Origin: Bog-473 sp963736525
Lineage (GTDB): Bacteria; Actinomycetota; Acidimicrobiia; Acidimicrobiales; RAAP-2
NCBI GenBank assembly: GCA_963736525.1
Contig: CAVTPF010000021.1
Location: forward strand, 3,282 to 67,281
Length of the DNA: 64,000 nt
Direction of reading: 5' to 3'
Positions 14,673 through 23,364 of this stretch are shown piece by piece. The number at the start of each line of letters is the position of its first letter. Position 1 is the first letter of the stretch. The notes beneath the pieces are model-generated. The model saw nothing but the letters and a program-made list of their open reading frames with translations, had not been told where the DNA came from and searched no databases. A program made the position numbers and the translations under genes.

Positions 14673-14880
14673 GGTGCCGCCTGTCGCCCCGTGCACGGGC
14701 CGCCTGGCTCCCACGGGAGTCGTCGCACGCAGGCAATCTACGTCTGACCAGGCCCGGGCGGTAGGGCCGGACGTCACGCATGGGCCCGGGCCACCCTGCA
14801 TTGCACGTTCGGGGAGGAAATCGGGGCCGGTGGGGCATGGTCCCTGCTCAGCTGCGGTGCTCTCCCTAGGCTGCTCCCCC

Positions 14881-15642
14881 ATGCACCTCAAGGCTCGTCG
14901 GCTTGCCATGGCGCTCCTGGTCGCGACCGCTGTCCCGATCGTGCTCGGCCTGCTCGGCCCCGCAGCCTCGGCACAGGACACCACCACGACGTCGGCGCCC
15001 ACCACCACGACGACCGTGCCGCCGACCACGACCACGACGGTGCCGCCGACGACGGCGTCGACCACGACCACGACGATGCCCGTCACGACGACCACACGAG
15101 CCCGCCCGACCACCACGACGTCACATCCCACGACGACGACCACGGCGGCGGCCAAGACCTCGTCGAGCTCGACCGCTTGGGGCTGGGTCCTGCTGGCCGT
15201 GGTGATCGTCCTGGCCGCTGTCCTGGTGGCCCTGCTGATCGCCCGTACCCGCAGGCAGGGGCGCGAGGTGGCCTGGCAACGTTCGGTCGGACCCGCCGTG
15301 GTGGCGGCGGAGCTCGCCCGCGACTTGGTGCTGTCCCAGACTCCCGACGACGACCAGCAGCGCCGCGCCAGCGTCGGTGCGCAGGTCGACGACGCCGTCG
15401 CAGGACTCGAGCGGGCGGGGGCGTCCGCGCCCGACGAGGCTGGTCGCGCACTCTGCACCCGGTGCGCGGAGAGCCTGCGCGGACTCGCGTTCGCGGTCGA
15501 GGCCGATCACCTGTTGCGCTCGGGTGGCCAGCACCCGACCGGCCAGCAACTGGCCGCGGCCGATGCCGCCCGGAGGAACCGCTCGGCCGAGCTGGCCGCC
15601 GCGCTACAGGACCTGAAGGCCGCTCTCACCCCGCGTCGCTAG
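14881..15642 (+). CDS. single-pass membrane protein with a Thr-rich extracellular stalk
   Basis: This is a 253-residue protein. A signal peptide (to about residue 31, ending PAASAQ) is followed by about 65 residues of Thr/Pro repeats such as TTTTTVPPTTTTTVPP, then a transmembrane helix (WGWVLLAVVIVLAAVLVALL, about 100-119) and a cytoplasmic, Ala/Arg-rich helical domain of about 130 residues. The plan is an extracellular stalk with an internal helical domain. Thr-rich stalks of this kind are often O-mannosylated in actinobacteria. I cannot assign a function. It starts 8 bases before the next conserved feature of the leader and precedes a hydrolase gene. Confidence 0.75.
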   Translation: MHLKARRLAMALLVATAVPIVLGLLGPAASAQDTTTTSAPTTTTTVPPTTTTTVPPTTASTTTTTMPVTTTTRARPTTTTSHPTTTTTAAAKTSSSSTAWGWVLLAVVIVLAAVLVALLIARTRRQGREVAWQRSVGPAVVAAELARDLVLSQTPDDDQQRRASVGAQVDDAVAGLERAGASAPDEAGRALCTRCAESLRGLAFAVEADHLLRSGGQHPTGQQLAAADAARRNRSAELAAALQDLKAALTPRR

Positions 15643-15650
15643 CGCCCGCC

Positions 15651-16604
15651 GTGGTCACCGAGCGGCGGGTCCGGGGTGCCGGGCTGTCCCTCTTCGTCAC
15701 CGAGCGCGGCGATCCCGCAGGGCCGACGGTGGTCCTCCTGCATGGGTTCCCCGACACCAGCGCGGTCTGGGGCCCAGTGGCGGCGCGCCTGGCTGCAGAT
15801 CTGCACGTGGTCTGCTACGACGTCCGGGGAGCCGGACGGTCCGAGGTCCCCGACGCGCAGCGTGGCTACGCGCTGGCCCGGCTGGTCGACGACCTGGCGG
15901 CGGTCGTGGAGGAGACCAGTCCCGACGCGCCCGTCCACCTGGTGGGTCACGACTGGGGCTCGGTGCAGGGATGGGAGGCCGTCACGACCAGCAGCATGGC
16001 GGGCCGACTCGCGAGCTTCACCTCCATTTCGGGCCCACCCCTGGCCCACGCCGCCCTGTGGGCGCGGCGGCACCGGTCCCTACGTGCGGCCGACCTCCGG
16101 GTGGTCGTCCCCCAAGCGCTCCGTTCCAGCTACATCGCGTTCTTCCACCTCCCCCTGCTGCCCGAACTCATGACCCGGAACCGCCTCGCCGCGCGCCTGC
16201 TGGCCGAGGGCCTCCACCGGGTGGAAGGAGTCCCGACCGACGGACAGTGGCCGGCGCCGACGTTCGGCGCGGATTTCTCCCATGGCGTGGACCTCTACCG
16301 CGCCAACATGCTCAGACACATGCACCGTCCGGTGGCGGGGCACACCGACGTGCCGGTGCAGCTCGTCGTCCCGACGCGCGACCACTACGTGACTCCCGCA
16401 CTGCTCGACGGGCTCGAGCAATGGGCGTCGCTCATGTGGCGACGGCCGGTGGACGGCGGCCACTGGGTCGTCCGCACCAATCCCGACCTGGTCGCGCGCT
16501 CGGTCCGCGAGGTGGTCGCCTACGCGGAGCACGGGGTTGAATCCGACGACCTCCGCCGCCTACGGTCGACGGGGACCCGATCGGTCACTCCGCCCTCAGC
16601 ATGA
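15651..16604 (+). CDS. alpha/beta hydrolase, epoxide hydrolase/EphD-like
   Basis: This 317-residue hydrolase has HGFPDTSAVW (oxyanion), YDVRGAGRSEVP and the nucleophile motif GHDWGS, in which Asp replaces Ser. This marks the epoxide hydrolase and haloalkane dehalogenase branch. A closing DGGHW supplies the catalytic His. The sequence resembles the hydrolase half of mycobacterial EphD, but no short-chain dehydrogenase domain follows. The GTG at 15651 lies 8 bases after the preceding stop, suggesting one operon. Its last 20 bases overlap the end of the convergent permease gene. Confidence 0.82.
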   Translation: MVTERRVRGAGLSLFVTERGDPAGPTVVLLHGFPDTSAVWGPVAARLAADLHVVCYDVRGAGRSEVPDAQRGYALARLVDDLAAVVEETSPDAPVHLVGHDWGSVQGWEAVTTSSMAGRLASFTSISGPPLAHAALWARRHRSLRAADLRVVVPQALRSSYIAFFHLPLLPELMTRNRLAARLLAEGLHRVEGVPTDGQWPAPTFGADFSHGVDLYRANMLRHMHRPVAGHTDVPVQLVVPTRDHYVTPALLDGLEQWASLMWRRPVDGGHWVVRTNPDLVARSVREVVAYAEHGVESDDLRRLRSTGTRSVTPPSA

Positions 16605-19176
16605 CCGCCGTCGGCGTCTGGGCGGCCGTCCGCGCCGGTACCGCCGCCACGACGTTCGCCAGGACGAGCGTGCCCACGGCGACGAGGACGAGCGACGTGA
16701 CGGAGACCGACGGGTAGGGCACGGCGTAGATCTGATCGGCGAAGAGGTCCCACAGCCACCGGCCGGCGATGACGCCGAGTGGGATCCCGACCACGATCCC
16801 CACGGCCGCTGCGACGGTGGCCTGCCAAGCCACCGCGGCGGCCAGCTGCCGCCGGACGAACCCGACCGTCTTCAAGAGGGCGAGATCACGCCTCCGTTGG
16901 CGCACCGACGCCACGAGCGTGAGTGCGAGCGCCGCGATGGCACCCAGCGCGAGCCCCGACACCAACAGCGTCGGCGTGAGGCCGATGGTCTTGTAGTTGA
17001 CTATCTCGGCCGGACGCTGGACGCCCTGCACGACGATGGCGTTCTCGCCCGGGCCTCCCTCCACGGAGGCGAACACCCGGTCCGACGCCGCGACGATGGT
17101 CTGGAGGTTGGCCAGCGCCGCCGAGGTCGGCACGCCCGGCCGCATCCGGACGAGCGCGAGGTTCGGTCCGTCGGTCGCGGGGTCGGGTCCACTGTCGAAG
17201 GCCGCGGCGAAGGCCTTGGGGAGCAGCTGGAACGGCAGGAGCGCGCCGGTCCCCATGGACGTGTGGTCGGAGACCGCGCTGGCGAAGCCGATGGCCGGGA
17301 ACGTCGCCGTCCCCACGACCTGGAGCCGGGTGGGTGGCAGGTAGATCGGGGCGTCCGCCGGCCCCCCGTAGGAGACCGTGATGTACTGGCCGAGACGCTT
17401 GTGGAGCTGCGCCATCGTGGCCGCTCCGAGGACCACCTGGTGCGCACCGTCGACGGCGTGGCCGCTGAGGATCGGGGGCGAGACGGCGGCATCGGCGTTG
17501 GCGATCAGGAAGGGCACCTCCTGGCCGTCCATTTGCATGTCGTTGTACGAGATGCCGGAGTAGGCCTCGACGTCCTTGTCGTGCTTCAGCATGGAGAACG
17601 CCACCGCGGGCACGTTCCCCCCGCCCGCCCCGACCGGGTTGAGGATGTAGGTCCAGTTCCAGCCGTACAGGGCCGGGGTGGAGACCAGGGTCTGCAGGCT
17701 GTTGCCGAAGGTCAGCGTGGTGACGACGAGCGCGACGGCCAGGGACGAGCCGAGGAGCACCGAGCGGACGGGCACGGCGGCACGGCCCTCGCCGGGCTCC
17801 AGGGCCATGCGGGCACCCACCACCCCGGGGGCCGGGAGCCCCGCCCGCGCCAGGGCCGCGACGATCCGTGCCCCCGTCGTGGACCGGACACGGGGCCGCA
17901 GCGCGACCCGATGCGGAGCGGACGAGTAGGCGAGGAGGACGGCCACCACGCTGAGGAGCACGACGAGGGTGAGGACGCCGAACCCGAGAACCGTCCAGTC
18001 GAACGAGAACCCGCCGTCGGGGTACACCGGGCGGACGGGTCCCAGCGGCGAAAGCGGCGACAACGCCACCGCCACCACCGCGCCGAGCAGCGTCCCGAGA
18101 ACGATCGCACCCTCCAGGCCGATGAGGCCGTCGAGCACGGTGTCCGTCGGGGCCGCACCCAGCGCCCGCAGGACCCGGACGTCGTCGGCTTCCTCCCGCA
18201 GTCGTCGCGCGATGAGCTGAGCCGCGATGAGGACGGCCGCCAGTAGGGCCACCGCACCGAAGACGCCGAGGGCGATCGCGATGGGTTTGAGCGAACGATC
18301 GGCCTTGGCCGAGACAGGCGCCAGGAGGTGGTCGGTGGAGATCACCTCCGGTGGTATCAGTCGCGCGACCCCGCGCTCGACGGCCGGCACCGTGGCGGTC
18401 CCCCCGGCCGTCTGAATGCCGAAGGTGAGCGCGCCCGTGAACTGCTCGCCCTTCCGCGCCAGGACCTCTCGGGCGAACGCGGGCGTCAGCGGGAGGAAGG
18501 TGGGAAGGACGTCGACGTCGTCTTGGACGATCTCCGAGTTGAAGGAGGCCAAGCCCACGAGTCGCATGTTGGCGCGCAGGGCCGGCGTCACGGCGTTGGT
18601 GCCGAAGCCGGGCAGGCCCTGCTGCGCGTCCGAGTAGAAGCCGAACGGGATCACCTGCCCGACGTGGAACCCCAAGAGCTTGGCCACGACCGGCGCCATC
18701 ATGATCTCGTCGGGCTGGTCCGGGGACGCCAGGCGCCCCTGGGTCACCGCCATGCGATCCTGCGTGAAGAAGAGGCCGTTGACGCTGGCAACGGGGTAGG
18801 CGAGGCCGGTGACCCGGAGCCGCGGCGACCCGTTCGCGCTCAGCGGCGCTCCCGTCAGCTCGATCCCCGGGGCGACGTGGCGCACGTCGGGCAGCCGGGC
18901 GATGGCCCGGGTGAGGGCCGGGTCGTAGTCGGGGTTTGTCGAAGCGGTCGAATCACCGCCGTAGACGGAGACCAGCAGATCCGACGGATTGGTGCCCGCG
19001 AGGAACGTGGAGAAGGACGACTGCGTACGCCGTGCCGCGGCGAGACTCCCGAGGCCGAGGCCGCCGACGAGCGCGACCAGCACGACCAACGAGACGTAGC
19101 CGGGCCAGCGGCGCCGAAAGGTGGACCGGAGCCGGTACGTCGCCACACCGAACCCGTGTTCGATCACGACGCGCAT
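16585..19176 (-). CDS. FtsX-like ABC transporter permease
   Basis: This is an 863-residue integral membrane protein of the MacB/FtsX/LolE superfamily. An N-terminal helix (YVSLVVLVALVGGLGLGSLA, from residue 28) is followed by a large extracellular domain, then two sets of three helices separated by a second extracellular domain. The final signature, RRRDLALLKTVGF followed by PYPSVSVTSLVLVAVGTLVL, is typical of the FtsX C-terminus. It probably exports a substrate or lipoprotein together with the ATPase at 22659-23363. The ATG at 19176 was chosen over an upstream GTG that is too close to its AGGAGG. A paralogue with frameshifts lies at 28190-30680. Confidence 0.85.
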   Translation of the reverse strand: MRVVIEHGFGVATYRLRSTFRRRWPGYVSLVVLVALVGGLGLGSLAAARRTQSSFSTFLAGTNPSDLLVSVYGGDSTASTNPDYDPALTRAIARLPDVRHVAPGIELTGAPLSANGSPRLRVTGLAYPVASVNGLFFTQDRMAVTQGRLASPDQPDEIMMAPVVAKLLGFHVGQVIPFGFYSDAQQGLPGFGTNAVTPALRANMRLVGLASFNSEIVQDDVDVLPTFLPLTPAFAREVLARKGEQFTGALTFGIQTAGGTATVPAVERGVARLIPPEVISTDHLLAPVSAKADRSLKPIAIALGVFGAVALLAAVLIAAQLIARRLREEADDVRVLRALGAAPTDTVLDGLIGLEGAIVLGTLLGAVVAVALSPLSPLGPVRPVYPDGGFSFDWTVLGFGVLTLVVLLSVVAVLLAYSSAPHRVALRPRVRSTTGARIVAALARAGLPAPGVVGARMALEPGEGRAAVPVRSVLLGSSLAVALVVTTLTFGNSLQTLVSTPALYGWNWTYILNPVGAGGGNVPAVAFSMLKHDKDVEAYSGISYNDMQMDGQEVPFLIANADAAVSPPILSGHAVDGAHQVVLGAATMAQLHKRLGQYITVSYGGPADAPIYLPPTRLQVVGTATFPAIGFASAVSDHTSMGTGALLPFQLLPKAFAAAFDSGPDPATDGPNLALVRMRPGVPTSAALANLQTIVAASDRVFASVEGGPGENAIVVQGVQRPAEIVNYKTIGLTPTLLVSGLALGAIAALALTLVASVRQRRRDLALLKTVGFVRRQLAAAVAWQATVAAAVGIVVGIPLGVIAGRWLWDLFADQIYAVPYPSVSVTSLVLVAVGTLVLANVVAAVPARTAAQTPTAVMLRAE

Positions 19177-19329
19177 TCTCTCGCGATGGTCTGCTCCACC
19201 GGTATGCAGTGTCGCCAACGGACGGAGGTCCACCAAGGGTGCCACCTCCTGCGGCTGGGGTGTGCCAGCACCACGTTCGCGGCACTCCGACCAGGGGACA
19301 TCGGATGGCCGCGCTACCGTAGGCTTCGC

Positions 19330-20004
19330 ATGGCGAGCATCAAGGTGGTACTGGCGGAGGACAATGCCCTCCTCAGGGAGGGCATCGCACGCATCATCGA
19401 CGGCGAGACCGACCTCGACCTGGTCGGGCGGGCGGGCGACCTGCCGCAGCTGCTCGAGCTGATTGCGAAGGAATCGCCGCAGGTCGTCGTCACAGACATC
19501 CGCATGCCTCCCACCGGGACGGACGAGGGGATTCAGGCGGCCTCATGGCTGCGAGAGAACAAGCCCGATGTCGGCGTCGTCGTCCTCAGCCAGTACAAAA
19601 CGCCCTCGTACGCGTTGGCGCTCCTCGAAACCGGGTCCGCGGGCCGGGCGTATCTGCTCAAGGAGCAGGTGGCGGGCGCCGACGAGCTGGCCCAGGCCAT
19701 CCGCACGGTCGCTCAGGCGGGGTCGATGATCGACCCCCAGATCGTCGACGAGCTCATTGAGGCCAAGTCGTCTCGCCGGAAGTCGGACCTGTCCTGGCTC
19801 ACGCCGAGAGAATCCGAGATCCTGGGTGAGATGGCGAAGGGCAAGAGCAACGCGGCCATCGCGTCCTGCCTGCAGGTCTCGGAGCGGGCGGTGGAGAAGC
19901 ACACCAACTCCATCTTCTCCAAGCTGGGCCTCACGGAGGAGCGCGACGTCAACCGACGTGTCAAGGCGGTCCTCGTCTACCTGAGCGACCCCGGAGGAGG
20001 GTGA
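19330..20004 (+). CDS. LuxR/NarL-family response regulator
   Basis: This 224-residue regulator has a receiver domain with acidic pocket E10-D11, phosphoacceptor D56 (VVVTDIRMPP) and K111. A C-terminal LuxR helix-turn-helix follows (LTPRESEILGEMAKGKSNAAI, with SERAVEKHTNSIFSKLGL). It is read divergently from the permease gene across a 153-base gap, which probably contains both promoters. The partner kinase is most likely the one at 20485-22644. Its receiver is clearly similar to that of the cyclase fusion at 23365-24726. Confidence 0.9.
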   Translation: MASIKVVLAEDNALLREGIARIIDGETDLDLVGRAGDLPQLLELIAKESPQVVVTDIRMPPTGTDEGIQAASWLRENKPDVGVVVLSQYKTPSYALALLETGSAGRAYLLKEQVAGADELAQAIRTVAQAGSMIDPQIVDELIEAKSSRRKSDLSWLTPRESEILGEMAKGKSNAAIASCLQVSERAVEKHTNSIFSKLGLTEERDVNRRVKAVLVYLSDPGGG

Positions 20005-20070
20005 CACCACCACCCGGCGCACGTGCCAGCACCACCGTGGTGAGCGGTGCGCCCGTGCGACAATGGACCC

Positions 20071-20463
20071 ATGGGCGACCGCCTTCCCGTCCTCATCGTT
20101 GACGACCAGGCGCCCTTCCGAGCTGCCATGAAGGCGGTGCTCAGGCGAGCCGCCGAGTTCGAGTTGGTCGGCGAGGCCGCCAACGGGAACGAGGCGATTT
20201 CGCTGGAAGAAGAGCTCAGCCCCGCCCTTGTCCTGATGGACATCAACATGCCCGAGATGAACGGGATTGAGGCGACCCGCACCATGGTGGCGCGGCACCC
20301 AGACGTCGTGGTGATCCTCTGCTCGACCTACGATGCCGGCGATCTGCCGCCCGAGGTGGCGACCAGCGGGGCCCGCGCCTACCTCAACAAAGAGCACCTC
20401 GGTGCGGACACGCTGCGCCGGCTGTGGGACGGCCGCGACACGCGCGAATTCATCTCCGTCTGA
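20071..20463 (+). CDS. stand-alone response regulator receiver domain
   Basis: This 130-residue protein is only a receiver domain: DD at 11-12, phosphoacceptor D57 (LVLMDINMPEMNG) and K107 (AYLNKE). With no output domain it may act as a phosphate sink or by protein contact, like CheY. It follows the LuxR regulator by 66 bases and converges with the kinase gene, whose stop is 21 bases away. Confidence 0.88.
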   Translation: MGDRLPVLIVDDQAPFRAAMKAVLRRAAEFELVGEAANGNEAISLEEELSPALVLMDINMPEMNGIEATRTMVARHPDVVVILCSTYDAGDLPPEVATSGARAYLNKEHLGADTLRRLWDGRDTREFISV

Positions 20464-20484
20464 AGCGCGCCAGAGCCGGTAGCC

Positions 20485-22644
20485 CTAGACGAGAGGGACC
20501 GAGCCCCGCACCTGCGATCCCTTCCCGATGGCGGAGTCCCACCGCACCGTCCCGCCGATGGCCCCCAACCGGTCGGCCATGTTGACGTACCCGTGGCCTC
20601 GCTGCGCCTTCTCGGGGTCGAATCCCGGTCCGTCATCGGTGACGCTGAAGAGGAGCCCGCCGGACTCCTCCCAGAGCCGCACTTCGACGCGCGCATCCGG
20701 AGCGTGCTTCGCCGCGTTCTGCAAGGCCTCCAGACAGCAGAAGTACACCGCCGCCTCCGTCTCTGAGCCGTAGCGGCCGATGCCCTCGGCCGCGATGTCG
20801 ACCGGGAGCGGGTTGCGGTTCGCCGCCGCCCGTAGCGCCTCGACCAGTCCGCTGTCAACCAGCAGGGGCGGGTAGATCCCGTGCGCGAGCTCTCGGAGCT
20901 CTTGAATGGTCTCTTGGACCTCGCCCGCAAGCTCATCGAGCATCTCCAGGCCGGCATCCTGGTCGTCCACGATGATGTCCCGGGCGAGGCGGAGGTTGAC
21001 GGCAAGCGCGACGAGGTGCTGCTGTGCACCGTCGTGGAGGTTGCGCTCGACCCTGCGCCGCTCCGCGTCCCCGCTGGCGACAATGCGCGCCCGTGACTCG
21101 CGCAAAGCGTCCGCCTGCTTGCGGACCTCGTCCAGGGTGGTCTGCAACGCCGTGTCCAATTGTGAATTGTGCAGCGCGAGACCGACCTGCCGCGCCAGGT
21201 CTGCGAGCACGCGGTCGTCATCCTCGGAGAAGGCGCTCGCCATCTGTGACCGCTCCACCACGATCAACCCCAGCAGCTCACCGGCATGGCTGACCGGGGC
21301 CACTCGGATCTGCTCTCGCTCCCGCTCGCGCACCAGGGCGGGCAGCCAGATGGAGGCCCACGCGGTCCCCGAGACCCCGGCCCGGGTGACCACGGGCCGC
21401 TCTCTGGGTGACACGACCATCGATCCCGGGCCCAGATCGGGCACCGACGCCGTACGCTCCAGCACCTCGCCGGTCCCCGTGTAGACCTCCGCACTCGCCA
21501 GGCTCATGGTCTTGCGGAGGGATTCGGCCAGCTGCAGGAGCAACTCGTCCATGGGGATGGCCCTGGTGAGCCGGCTGCCGAAGGTCCGCAGGACCTCGTC
21601 GGGCGCTTCGCGCGACCCGTAGACGAACCGCGTGGAGGACTCGAGGAATCGCTCACGAACGGGCACGAAGATGAGCGCGGCCACCCCTGACGCGACCATG
21701 GCCAGCGCGAGGGCCTCCTTGTCACCAGTCGTCCTGGGCGCATGGCCGAGGCCGAGGACGACGACGAGATAGATGACGGACACCACCACGACGAAACCGA
21801 ACACCGCGAGGACCTGCACCAAACCACGGCTCCCGTGCGGACCCAGCTTTCTGCTCTCGCCGGCCAGGAGCCCGAGCGGGACCAGGACCGTGGCGCCGGC
21901 CGCGACGGCTCCGAGCGGCCCGGGCCAGCCCACCAACAGGTGCAGCACCGTAGCGACCAGAGCCACCGTGGCCGCGAGCGTCACCCCGATCCCGAACCAC
22001 TCCATCCGTTCCCGGAGGCATCCGATGGACGCGATGTAGCGGGCTCGCATCGGTGCGATCACGAGCGCCCCGGCGACGGCCCAGCTGATGGCACCGTCCA
22101 CGACCGTGAACGGCTGGTGGTCGGCCATCAGCCCGATGCCGACACCGAGCGCGGCGAGGTACGCGATGACCGCGGCTGCGCGCCGGAACGAGTCGTGCAA
22201 CCGGCCGTCCGGCAGGGCAAGGAGGAAGTGGAACGAGATTGCGGTGACCACGACGGCGGCCACCGTCGCCAGATCGCGTGCGCCACTCGACGCGTGCAAC
22301 GTCTCTGCCTTGCGGCCAGACGTCAGGGCGATCATGGCCACGAAGGCGTCCACCGCCGCCAGGAGATGGAACGGGGACACCTTGGAGCCGATGCGATCGC
22401 GGGCTCCGGTGTCGACGAACCCGACCAGCGCCCACACAAGGGTGAGCCCGAAGGCAACGGAGCTGACCGGGGCGACCCCGCCGGGCACTGTGATCCGCAG
22501 CCCGATGACGACCCCCGCGATCGTCAAACCCAGAATGAGAACCTGCAACAGCCGGAACGAGCCCAACACTGCCGACCCCGGCGCGGAGGCGGCGACGACA
22601 GGTTGTTCACCCGCCTCGAGCTTCACCTCGCCGGGAACCGTCAC
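20485..22644 (-). CDS. membrane histidine kinase with GAF domain (NarL-type)
   Basis: This is a 719-residue sensor kinase. The first 330 residues hold about ten hydrophobic segments, forming a multi-pass membrane sensor. A GAF-like domain follows (about 340-510). Then comes a HisKA_3 dimerisation domain with phosphoacceptor His in RRVERNLHDGAQQHLVALAV (near residue 537) and an HATPase domain with N box EALQNAAKHA and G box DDGPGFDPEKAQRGHG. It is the likely partner of the NarL-type regulators next door. The start is a GTG. It lies just downstream of the transporter ATPase gene on the same strand. Confidence 0.9.
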   Translation of the reverse strand: MTVPGEVKLEAGEQPVVAASAPGSAVLGSFRLLQVLILGLTIAGVVIGLRITVPGGVAPVSSVAFGLTLVWALVGFVDTGARDRIGSKVSPFHLLAAVDAFVAMIALTSGRKAETLHASSGARDLATVAAVVVTAISFHFLLALPDGRLHDSFRRAAAVIAYLAALGVGIGLMADHQPFTVVDGAISWAVAGALVIAPMRARYIASIGCLRERMEWFGIGVTLAATVALVATVLHLLVGWPGPLGAVAAGATVLVPLGLLAGESRKLGPHGSRGLVQVLAVFGFVVVVSVIYLVVVLGLGHAPRTTGDKEALALAMVASGVAALIFVPVRERFLESSTRFVYGSREAPDEVLRTFGSRLTRAIPMDELLLQLAESLRKTMSLASAEVYTGTGEVLERTASVPDLGPGSMVVSPRERPVVTRAGVSGTAWASIWLPALVREREREQIRVAPVSHAGELLGLIVVERSQMASAFSEDDDRVLADLARQVGLALHNSQLDTALQTTLDEVRKQADALRESRARIVASGDAERRRVERNLHDGAQQHLVALAVNLRLARDIIVDDQDAGLEMLDELAGEVQETIQELRELAHGIYPPLLVDSGLVEALRAAANRNPLPVDIAAEGIGRYGSETEAAVYFCCLEALQNAAKHAPDARVEVRLWEESGGLLFSVTDDGPGFDPEKAQRGHGYVNMADRLGAIGGTVRWDSAIGKGSQVRGSVPLV

Positions 22645-22658
22645 GCGATGTGTCCTCG

Positions 22659-23363
22659 CTAGGACTGCACGGCGACGGGGATGTCGGCGCCCTCGTCGAC
22701 GGCGATCCTCCCGTCCCGCATGCGCACGATCCGGCCGGCCGCCGAGGCCACACCCGGGTCATGGGTCACGAGCACGATGGTCTGGCCCCCCGTGTGGAGA
22801 CGGCTCAGCAGCTCAATGACCTCCTGCCCACCCTCGGAGTCCAGCGCGCCCGTGGGCTCGTCGGCGAGCAACAGCGTCGGTTCGTTGGCCAGAGCGCGTG
22901 CAATGGCGAGCCGCTGGCGTTGGCCACCGGACAGCATGCCCGGCACCGTCCCGGCCTTGTCGCCGATGCCGAGGAGGTCGAGAAGGTCGCGCGCGCGACT
23001 CTCCGCCACCTTGCGCTTGCGGCCCGCGATGACCGCCGGCAGCGCGACGTTCTCGAGCACCGTCATCCCCTCCAGCAGATTGAAGAACTGGAACACGATG
23101 CCGATGTGGCGCCGGCGCAGCTGGGACAGCTCGTCCTCGGTACGGCCGGTGACGAGCTCGCCCGCCACCGTGATGGTGCCTTCATCTGCCACGTCGAGGC
23201 CGGCGATGAGGTTCAGGAGCGTCGACTTGCCGCACCCCGACGGGCCCATGAGCGCGACGAAGTCCTCGGCAGCGACGGTCAGGTTGACGCCCCGCAGCGC
23301 CCGCACCGGCGCGTTCTCCGCCTCAAACGTCTTGCGAACTTTGTCTACGACCAAGGCGTCCAT
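22659..23363 (-). CDS. ABC transporter ATP-binding protein, MacB/LolD-like
   Basis: This 234-residue ATPase has Walker A GPSGCGKST, Q-loop QFFNLL, signature LSGGQRQRLAIARAL, Walker B LLLADEPTGALD and the switch His in LVTHDPG. The family energises FtsX-type permeases. Two such permeases are in the window and share its region. The ATG at 23363 follows the stop of the cyclase-fusion gene by one base (TGACATG), so the two are translationally coupled; a GTG nine bases upstream is an alternative start. Confidence 0.93.
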   Translation of the reverse strand: MDALVVDKVRKTFEAENAPVRALRGVNLTVAAEDFVALMGPSGCGKSTLLNLIAGLDVADEGTITVAGELVTGRTEDELSQLRRRHIGIVFQFFNLLEGMTVLENVALPAVIAGRKRKVAESRARDLLDLLGIGDKAGTVPGMLSGGQRQRLAIARALANEPTLLLADEPTGALDSEGGQEVIELLSRLHTGGQTIVLVTHDPGVASAAGRIVRMRDGRIAVDEGADIPVAVQS

Positions 23364-23364
23364 G

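Noticed and set aside
14980..15170. Satellite-like ACC/ACG repeats
   Set aside because: They are the codons of the Thr-rich stalk of a real protein, not an independent repeat element.
16585..16604. Functional overlap of the hydrolase and permease genes
   Set aside because: A 20-base convergent overlap of gene ends is ordinary in compact genomes.
16537..18246. 569-codon plus-strand frame opposite the permease
   Set aside because: Composition is repetitive Arg/Asp/Gly/His typical of an antisense shadow; the minus-strand FtsX permease is clear.
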